Assembly (NCBI GenBank): GCA_026391515.1
Contig: JAPLEC010000427.1
Span: 1-34,556 of the forward strand
Length of the DNA stretch: 34,556 nucleotides
DNA from: Bacteroidia bacterium
GTDB taxonomy: Bacteria > Bacteroidota > Bacteroidia > Bacteroidales > VadinHA17
Direction of reading: 5' to 3'
In this document: one piece after another, positions 16,863 to 22,492 of the stretch
Position numbering within the stretch: the first letter of the stretch is position 1
Layout of the letters: each line of letters opens with the position of its first letter
Made by a program: the position numbers and the translations under genes
The notes under the pieces: generated by a model
Databases searched by the model: none
What the model was told of the DNA's origin: nothing
Seen by the model: only the letters and a program-made list of their open reading frames with translations

Positions 16863-17438
16863 CTCTTCTTATTTCCCGAGAAACAACAAAAATTACACCA
16901 ATACTTACGCATTTTTGCACCCGGCCGTAAAAAATAAGATGTTAAATTACGAAAAAAGCAGAAACAAGAAAAAAGATTCTTAGCTACATTCCGTTTTGAA
17001 CGATATATACTTTCGAAGATTTAGGGGAGGTTGAAGGAGATTCCTCATTCCTCCCGCAAAGCGGGATTCATTCGGAATGACATTTCATTTGGAAGGGATG
17101 GGGGGAAGAGAAGGCGGAATGCCTGTGGTATTCCGCCTTCTCTTCCCCTATTAACCCAACATTCCACTTGTCATTCCTAACGATAGTGAGGAATCTCATA
17201 CAGTTGTAGCCGAATTTTTCTCCTTTCTTTCCGAACTAAGTGAGGAATCTCTTTCCATTATCTAGTTACTACTGGCTTTTTCATTCAAAACAGGAAGATT
17301 AGCAACAAATAATCAACTACTTGCAACATCTATGGCTTCAAGACCGTTATTTCTGAAATTGAAATATTTGAATTACTGTTTTTATTTATTCAGAAAAGAT
17401 TTTCTATCTTTATCAGTTGTACTTAAAACATTTATGCA
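16863..17438. other. 576-base divergent intergenic region
   Basis: This gap separates the LolA-like operon (minus) from the GH16-like gene (plus). It holds the nested palindrome described at 17037-17197 and a further lone TGAGGAATCTC at 17241-17251. Near-consensus -7 boxes occur on each side: TAATTTTTG on the minus strand about 25 bases before the LolA-like ATG (one base too long) and TATCTTTA at 17405-17412 before the GH16-like ATG (one mismatch). No reading frame with coding character is seen, and no RNA gene is recognised. Confidence 0.6.
17037..17197. repeat. 161-base nested palindrome with a 19-base perfect hairpin
   Basis: Three inverted pairs are nested: GAGATTCCTCA (17037-17047) with TGAGGAATCTC (17187-17197); GGAATGACA (17074-17082) with TGTCATTCC (17169-17177); and GGGGAAGAGAAGGCGGAAT (17102-17120) with its exact complement at 17130-17148, around a 9-base loop. 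A small CCCGC-AAA-GCGGG hairpin lies between the first two left arms. The layout suggests a small non-coding mobile element or a strongly folded RNA, not a simple terminator. Confidence 0.8.
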
Positions 17439-18851
17439 ATGGCAAGTCTTAAGCTTCTCCTGGGATTGATCCCCTCAACTGCAAAATTAGAGCAGGCAGA
17501 AAAGGCCCTGATAGCTGAATTTGATAAGCTTACCGCCTTTTCTGATTCCGATACCCTGAAAAGATTCAATGAACTGAAGGACCTGGTTACATCATCCGAT
17601 TTCCTTCAGAAGAAGAAAGAGATTGAATCTCTCAGCTTTAAGAAATCTGAAGAGTATGCAAAAGAAAAAGAGTTTTTATCTCTTCAGAAAGCAAAAGATA
17701 TCATTCTTTACTTCAGAACTGTTGTCGGATCTGTCTTAAAGAAATTCAACGATCTGAATGGTTCTGAAAAGATCTCCAGCTATGAATCTCTTGAGAAGCT
17801 CGTCCAGTCTCTTGAATTTAAGGAGAAAATGAAGACCAAAGAATTCAAAGATTCTGATGATGCTAAAAAGCTCCAGGAATTTAACCGGTTAAAAGGAAGC
17901 TCCGAGATAAATGATTATTATCAGTTTAAAAAATCAAAGGAGTATGCCAACTTTCTGAATCTTGATGGTTCAACCAGGCTTGCCAGATATAATGAGCTTA
18001 AGGATTATGTGGCTACAAACGAATTCAAGGAAAGGAAAAATTATCTTCTTGATAAAAAAAGGTTTGAAAAGAGCGAAATGTTCAAAGAGTTGCAGGAGTA
18101 CGATAAGCTGAAGAAGAGCGATGATATTCTGTGGTATTTTAAGGTAAAGGATTCCAATAAATTCGATGTTCTTAAGTCAAGAGAATTGATATTCAGCGAT
18201 GAATTTGAAGGGAATGAACTTAACACAAAAACCTGGCTTACAAACTATTACTATGGCGATAAGCTGTTGAAAGACAGGTATTCTGTTGGTTCGGATCTCC
18301 AGGCATATACCGAAAAAGAGAATTTTGAAGTACGCAACAGCCTTTTGAAAATCATAACAAAACCTCAAAAAACAGAAGGTAAAGTTTGGTCAGCTGATGG
18401 CTTTAAAACAAAAGAATTTGCCTATACTTCAGGTATAGTCAATACCGGAAATAGCTTCCGCCAGAAATACGGAACATTCAATGCCAAGATCAAGCTTGGA
18501 AATCCTGCTGCAAAAAGTGCATTCTGGATGCTCGCCGATAAGATAACACCACATATAGATGTTTGTCGTACGGCTAATGGTAAAGTTGTTTGTGATTATT
18601 TTCCTTCAGCTGATAAGAGAACCAAAGCTTCAATCGGAGCAAAATATGCAAATGATTTTTATATCTACACTCTCGAATGGACTCCCGATAAACTTGTCTG
18701 GAAAATTAATGATACAGAGATACTTACACAAACATCTGGTGTTCCCCAGGATCCAATGTACGTACTCTTTTCCGGCGGTCTTGATAAACCTGTTAACAGT
18801 ATGATTACCACGGAAATCGACTGGGTGAGAGTGTATCAGCCGAAGAAATAG
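17439..18851 (+). CDS. GH16-fold protein with three helical repeats and no catalytic glutamates
   Basis: The 470-residue protein has two parts. Residues about 41-245 form three helical repeats of about 70 residues, each with (R/K)(F/Y)N-LK near the start and an F-KS-----QE(F/Y)--LK-S-DI--YF stretch later. Residues 250-470 match the GH16 (laminarinase-like) fold: LIFSDEFEGNELNTKTW, TSGIVNTGNSFRQKYGTFNA, KLGNPAAKSAFWML, YTLEWTPDKLVWKIN and EIDWVRVYQ. The active-site strand, normally E-I-D-I-x-E, reads H372-I-D374-V-C-R377, so both glutamates are gone. There is no signal peptide, so the protein is probably cytoplasmic. It has no carbohydrate-utilisation neighbours. It may be a sugar-binding or scaffold protein rather than an enzyme. 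The fold is clear; the function is unknown. Confidence 0.85.
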   Translation: MASLKLLLGLIPSTAKLEQAEKALIAEFDKLTAFSDSDTLKRFNELKDLVTSSDFLQKKKEIESLSFKKSEEYAKEKEFLSLQKAKDIILYFRTVVGSVLKKFNDLNGSEKISSYESLEKLVQSLEFKEKMKTKEFKDSDDAKKLQEFNRLKGSSEINDYYQFKKSKEYANFLNLDGSTRLARYNELKDYVATNEFKERKNYLLDKKRFEKSEMFKELQEYDKLKKSDDILWYFKVKDSNKFDVLKSRELIFSDEFEGNELNTKTWLTNYYYGDKLLKDRYSVGSDLQAYTEKENFEVRNSLLKIITKPQKTEGKVWSADGFKTKEFAYTSGIVNTGNSFRQKYGTFNAKIKLGNPAAKSAFWMLADKITPHIDVCRTANGKVVCDYFPSADKRTKASIGAKYANDFYIYTLEWTPDKLVWKINDTEILTQTSGVPQDPMYVLFSGGLDKPVNSMITTEIDWVRVYQPKK

Positions 18852-18899
18852 CCCCTGGCAATCCGCCAGTTGGCGGATAGCCTGCCCCCTAAAGGGGGC
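18851..18899. repeat. GC-rich hairpin pair after the GH16-like gene
   Basis: ATCCGCCAGTTGGCGGAT forms a strong 8-base stem, followed by GCCCCCTAAAGGGGGC. It starts at the GH16-like stop codon and could terminate that transcript, although no T run follows. It shares its building blocks with the compound palindromes but is an incomplete copy. Confidence 0.6.
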
Positions 18900-18943
18900 C
18901 TAATTCACATATATTCAGTTAATTATCTTATATTCCTGGATTT

Positions 18944-18989
18944 AGCCCCCCTTCAGGGGGGCATCCCCGCCTTAGCGGGAAGGGGGGCC
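18944..18989. repeat. compound palindrome, copy B
   Basis: The outer arm AGCCCCCC pairs with GGGGGGCC at the right end. Inside, CCCCCCTTCAGGGGGG and CCCGCCTTAGCGGG form two hairpins. This is the same plan as copies at 3921-3987 and 32679-32754. It ends 8 bases before the ECF-type promoter of the sigma factor gene. Confidence 0.7.
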
Positions 18990-18997
18990 ATTAATTT

Positions 18998-19024
18998 GTA
19001 ACATTTCCCACTTTTATCCGTCTA
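18998..19024 (+). promoter_or_regulatory. ECF-type promoter (GTAAC-N16-CGTC) before the sigma factor gene
   Basis: GTAAC at 18998-19002 and CGTC at 19019-19022 are separated by 16 bases, the classic layout of ECF sigma promoters (-35 ending AAC, -10 CGTC). The -10 is followed by TA, and the sigma gene starts 20 bases after CGTC. The position directly before an ECF sigma/anti-sigma operon indicates self-activation. Confidence 0.7.
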
Positions 19025-19042
19025 TGCATTGTAAAACGTTTT

Positions 19043-19528
19043 ATGACTGTAAAGGAATATAACAGATCTGTTGAAGAGTATGCCGATTCTGTTTACCGCT
19101 TCGTCCGTGCTGACCTGAAAGACGAAGAGAGGGCAAATGATATCGTGCAGGATAGCTATGAAAAGCTCTGGAGACACGTTGCCGAAATAGAATATGCTGT
19201 TGTAAAATCGTGGTTGTTCTCTACAGCTTATCATGTTATGATCGATATCATCCGAAAGGAGAAAAGGATGACTATCCTTGATGAATCACATGAAAAAGAT
19301 CTGTTATTTGAATCACAGTACTCAGACCTCAATGAGATTCTCCATGCAGCTCTTGACCGTCTTCCGGAACAACAACGATCTGCTGTTCTGCTACGCGATT
19401 ATGAAGGATACAGTTACAAAGAAATCGGAGAAATAACCGGTTTAAGCGAAGCCCAGGTGAAAATAAATATATACAGGGGACGATTAGCCCTAAAAAGCTA
19501 TATATGTAAAATTGAAACAGTTATTTAG
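19043..19528 (+). CDS. ECF-type RNA polymerase sigma factor
   Basis: The 161-residue protein is an extracytoplasmic-function sigma factor. Region 2 (residues 10-75) shows RADLKDEERANDIVQDSYEKLW and SWLFSTAYHVMIDIIRKEKR; region 4 (about 100-155) shows ALDRLPEQQRSAVLLRDYEG, then YSYKEIGEITGLSEAQVKIN, the helix-turn-helix that reads the -35 element. There is no region 1.1 or 3, as expected for ECF factors. It starts an operon with a putative anti-sigma factor (2-base gap) and a beta-barrel protein. The GTAAC-N16-CGTC promoter upstream suggests autoregulation. Confidence 0.95.
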   Translation: MTVKEYNRSVEEYADSVYRFVRADLKDEERANDIVQDSYEKLWRHVAEIEYAVVKSWLFSTAYHVMIDIIRKEKRMTILDESHEKDLLFESQYSDLNEILHAALDRLPEQQRSAVLLRDYEGYSYKEIGEITGLSEAQVKINIYRGRLALKSYICKIETVI

Positions 19529-19530
19529 TC

Positions 19531-20631
19531 ATGCAACCCGACAGATCAAATTACGAAATATGGCTTATTGACTGGCTTGACGGTAATCTCGATAAGGTTC
19601 AGACTGAGCAGCTTATGGCATTTCTCGATAAAAACCCTGATATAAAAGAAGAAGCCGATATCTTGTCATCATCTTATTTGCTGCCTGAAAAGCAATCGTT
19701 CTTACAAAAAGATAATTTGAAGAAAAATATTGAAGATCTTACTCCTTCACAGCTTGAATATCTTTCTGTTGCATATCTTGAAAACGATCTTTCAGCTGAT
19801 CAGCTGGCAGAATTAAAGCAAAACCTCGATCAAAATAAGGAAGGGAAAAAAGTATTTGATTTAATTCAGAAAATAAAATTTGCGCCGGCTTATTCAGGGT
19901 ACAGATATAAAAACAAGCTTAAAAAACTGACTGCCCGAGAAAAGGTAAAAAGATTATCTGTTATAGGATTAAGTGCAGCGGCAGCAATTGCACTCCTAAT
20001 TTTGAGTTCAGTATTTATTTCACATCAAACAGCTGGAAAATCTGATCTTGTTACAGATAATATTATTACTGACAGCCTGGAAATTCAATCTTCTGTTCCT
20101 GTAATTAGTCCCCCAGAATATCGGTCTGTAGATCTGGTTTCAGAAAAAACCAGTCCGAAGGTTGGCATTAAAACTAATAACATCCTGGCTTCCAATGAAA
20201 TAATTAACGAGATTGTCAAAGCAGATAATCCCGATTCTTCTGTTTTAAAAAGGGAAAATCCTGATTATTTTATTTCCAGAGTTCCTCTTCTTTCAGAAGT
20301 CGACCTGAGAACAGAAATAGAAAATCAGGTTTTAATTGCATCAAATTATCCTATCATAAGACCTTATTATGCTGATGACAGAAGTCGTTTAAGTAAATTT
20401 ATTGCCAGAACATTTCGTGAAAAGCTTCTTAAAGATGAACCAACAAGCGATGCTCCGCTTAAGCCTTATGAAATTGCTAAAGCAGGAATTGACGGATTAA
20501 ATAAACTACTAGGCTGGGAAATGGCTCTTAAAGAATCGAATGATACCTCCGGTGAATTAACATCTGTTTCATTCAGCTCGAGAATTCTTAAGTTCAATGC
20601 ACCTGTGAAAAAAGCTGAATCTTCACAGTAA
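19531..20631 (+). CDS. putative membrane anti-sigma factor with duplicated N-terminal motif
   Basis: The 366-residue protein has a cytoplasmic part (residues 1-140), one membrane helix at about 142-164 (LSVIGLSAAAAIALLILSSV) and a periplasmic part of about 200 residues of low complexity with no recognised domain. The cytoplasmic part contains the Bacteroidota anti-sigma pattern twice: YEIWLIDWLDGNLDKVQTEQ (from residue 8) and LEYLSVAYLENDLSADQLAE (from residue 76), each followed by a helix like LMAFLDKNPDIKEEAD. No zinc HxxxCxxC motif is present. It starts 2 bases after the sigma gene, which strongly supports an anti-sigma role; it would hold the sigma factor at the membrane until an envelope signal arrives. 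Confidence 0.8.
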   Translation: MQPDRSNYEIWLIDWLDGNLDKVQTEQLMAFLDKNPDIKEEADILSSSYLLPEKQSFLQKDNLKKNIEDLTPSQLEYLSVAYLENDLSADQLAELKQNLDQNKEGKKVFDLIQKIKFAPAYSGYRYKNKLKKLTAREKVKRLSVIGLSAAAAIALLILSSVFISHQTAGKSDLVTDNIITDSLEIQSSVPVISPPEYRSVDLVSEKTSPKVGIKTNNILASNEIINEIVKADNPDSSVLKRENPDYFISRVPLLSEVDLRTEIENQVLIASNYPIIRPYYADDRSRLSKFIARTFREKLLKDEPTSDAPLKPYEIAKAGIDGLNKLLGWEMALKESNDTSGELTSVSFSSRILKFNAPVKKAESSQ

Positions 20632-20684
20632 CTTTTTATCACATCTGATCGTCCTAGCATCAGAAACAACAAAAGAACCATATT

Positions 20685-21473
20685 ATGAAAAAGATTGGAA
20701 CAATATGCTTATTGACATTACTGATAATTCTGGGATACCGTCCTGAAGTATTTGCTGAAAAGAATTACGAACTTTTTTATTGTATTAATTGTCACGATGA
20801 TGATAAAGACAAAGATCATGAACACAGTAGACCTCACTTCAAAGGACATTGGGCAGGTATTGAATTTGGATTTAATAATTATCTGACACCTGATAATAGT
20901 TTTTCATTGCCGGTGAATATGGATTATATGACACTCCATTCGGGTAAATCAAATAATTTAAATCTCAATTTTTATCAGATCAGTGTCGGAATAACAAAGC
21001 ATTTCGGATTTGTAACAGGACTTAGCCTTAACTGGAATAATTACCGGTTCGATGGATATAATAATATTCAAAAAATAGATTCAACCGGTTTTATCGGTAT
21101 GCTTGATACGGGTGATGAGCCTTTGAAAAAGTCAAAATTCGGAACTTTATATTTGGATATGCCTCTTTTACTGGAAATTCAAATACCTGCTGATCATAAC
21201 CGTCTTCACATAGCTGTAGGACCTATTGGTGGAGTCAAACTATTCTCATATTCATCAATAGTTTATAAGAATAAAGACAAGATTAAATCAGGTAATGATT
21301 TCAATCTGAATATGCTTCGTTACGGTATAACAGCACGTATCGGGTGGGAGAATTTTCATGTCTACGGGACATATTATATGACTCCCTTATTCAAGAAAGA
21401 TATGGGACCGGAAGGCCCCGCCGGTGTAAATCTTTATCCATTTGAAATAGGTTTTGCATTCACTATTGACTAA
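20685..21473 (+). CDS. outer-membrane beta-barrel protein with CXXCH and His/Asp-rich leader
   Basis: The 262-residue protein has a signal peptide (residues 1-24, ending VFAE) and a short leader with CINCH at residues 33-37, followed by DDDKDKDHEHSRPHFKGHW. The rest (about 55-262) is a beta-barrel of the PorT/OmpW-like type: WAGIEFGFNNYL, FYQISVGITKHFGFVTGLSL, LYLDMPLLLEIQI, RYGITARIGW, and a last strand ending FEIGFAFTID. CXXCH is the attachment motif for c-type haem, and with the following His and Asp residues could also bind metal ions. It is the third gene of the sigma/anti-sigma operon, so its amount rises with the response. Confidence 0.8.
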   Translation: MKKIGTICLLTLLIILGYRPEVFAEKNYELFYCINCHDDDKDKDHEHSRPHFKGHWAGIEFGFNNYLTPDNSFSLPVNMDYMTLHSGKSNNLNLNFYQISVGITKHFGFVTGLSLNWNNYRFDGYNNIQKIDSTGFIGMLDTGDEPLKKSKFGTLYLDMPLLLEIQIPADHNRLHIAVGPIGGVKLFSYSSIVYKNKDKIKSGNDFNLNMLRYGITARIGWENFHVYGTYYMTPLFKKDMGPEGPAGVNLYPFEIGFAFTID

Positions 21474-21495
21474 TAAATTCAATCCGGCTTAATTA

Positions 21496-21529
21496 GGTAT
21501 AGTCAGGCATGCCTGTCTATACCTTTTTT
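21496..21529 (+). terminator. strong intrinsic terminator of the ECF sigma operon
   Basis: GGTATAGTCAGGC pairs with GCCTGTCTATACC around a central AT, giving a long stem with one T-T mismatch (21496-21523), followed at once by six T residues (21524-21529). It lies 23 bases after the stop codon of the beta-barrel gene. Confidence 0.85.
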
Positions 21530-21557
21530 ATTATTCCCCTTGTTTGAAATTTCATTT

Positions 21558-21588
21558 TTTGTATCCTGCCGGCTACTATGTATATTTG
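21558..21588 (+). promoter_or_regulatory. complete Bacteroidota promoter (TTTG-N19-TATATTTG) before the thiF-like gene
   Basis: TTTG at 21558-21561 and TATATTTG at 21581-21588 are 19 bases apart, matching the primary-sigma promoter of Bacteroidota at both boxes. The ATG of the ThiF/MoeB-like gene follows 24 bases later. This is the best two-box promoter in the window. Confidence 0.75.
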
Positions 21589-21612
21589 TGATATCCAACT
21601 ATAAATCGAGCA

Positions 21613-22389
21613 ATGCCGGATAATATTCTGTCTCAACGTGAATTAAGGCGATACAGCAAACAAATAATGATCCCCGAAATTGGGATTGAAGGACAGGAAA
21701 AACTGAAGCAGGCCAGCGTCCTGGTTATCGGTGCCGGAGGTCTGGGATGCCCTGTCCTTCAATATCTTGTTGCTGCAGGTGTCGGGAAAGTGGCAATTGT
21801 CGAATTTGACATGGTTAACGAGACAAATCTTCAAAGACAAATTTTATATGGTTCAGATGACGTTGGAAAACTTAAATCTATAATTGCAAAAAACCGTCTT
21901 GAACATCTTAATCCGCTGGTCGAAATTGAAATTTTTAATCTCCGCCTCGATGCAACAAATTCTTTAGGGATAATAAAAGATTTCGACGTAATTGTTGATG
22001 CTACAGATAATCTTGAAACCAGATATATTATCAATGATTCATGTGTTATTCTTAATAAGCCAATGATACATGGAGCTATTTATAAATTTGAAGGACAGGT
22101 CTCGGTTTTTAACTATAACGAAGGAGCAACTTACAGATGTTACAATCCTTCAGGCAGTAAAAAAGATTATAAAAATCCATTTCCTGCTGATGTCGGGTTG
22201 CTGGGTGTTCTGCCTGGAATTACCGGTACATTTATGGCAAATGAAGTAATAAAAGTAATTACCGGGATAGGGAATATTTTAAGTGGTAAAGTTTTGTTAT
22301 TCAATATTTTGGACCATTCTTCCCGTTTGATTACTGTCAAGAATGTTCCTGGAAACCATAATATTAAAGTAATAAACAACTTCTGCTGA
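21613..22389 (+). CDS. ThiF/MoeB/HesA-family adenylyltransferase
   Basis: This family activates the C-terminal glycine of small sulfur-carrier proteins (ThiS, MoaD and similar) with ATP. The 258-residue protein has RRYSKQIMIPEIGIEGQEKL, the nucleotide loop GAGGLG at 40-45, Arg75 (TNLQRQILYG), Lys86 (VGKLKS) and Asp130 in VDATDNLETRYIIN, all needed for adenylation. Three of the four zinc cysteines found in MoeB and ThiF are absent: YRC keeps Cys176, the partner two residues before is Thr174, and the C-terminal CxxC pair is missing. The usual loop cysteine is also replaced (FPADVGLLG). It probably adenylates a carrier but may not make a persulfide or thioester. No carrier gene is adjacent. It has its own promoter. 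Confidence 0.9.
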   Translation: MPDNILSQRELRRYSKQIMIPEIGIEGQEKLKQASVLVIGAGGLGCPVLQYLVAAGVGKVAIVEFDMVNETNLQRQILYGSDDVGKLKSIIAKNRLEHLNPLVEIEIFNLRLDATNSLGIIKDFDVIVDATDNLETRYIINDSCVILNKPMIHGAIYKFEGQVSVFNYNEGATYRCYNPSGSKKDYKNPFPADVGLLGVLPGITGTFMANEVIKVITGIGNILSGKVLLFNILDHSSRLITVKNVPGNHNIKVINNFC

Positions 22390-22443
22390 TGATAATCTCT
22401 CCTTCCTGCTTTGAAAAGGAATTCTGATTTCATTCAAATAAAT

Positions 22444-22451
22444 TAACTTTG
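22444..22451 (+). promoter_or_regulatory. Bacteroidota -7 box (TAACTTTG) before the AsmA-like gene
   Basis: TAACTTTG matches TAnnTTTG, 41 bases before the ATG at 22493. A TTTG at 22410-22413 is too far upstream (30 bases) for the usual -33 position. It would drive the AsmA-like gene and the histidine kinase behind it. Confidence 0.45.
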
Positions 22452-22492
22452 TTCACCGTTATCTGGCCTGCACACAGATTTCCGGAAAGTTT

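Noticed and set aside
22167-22433. Minus-strand 88-codon frame
   Set aside because: It is antisense to the thiF-like gene, whose motifs are strong and continuous.
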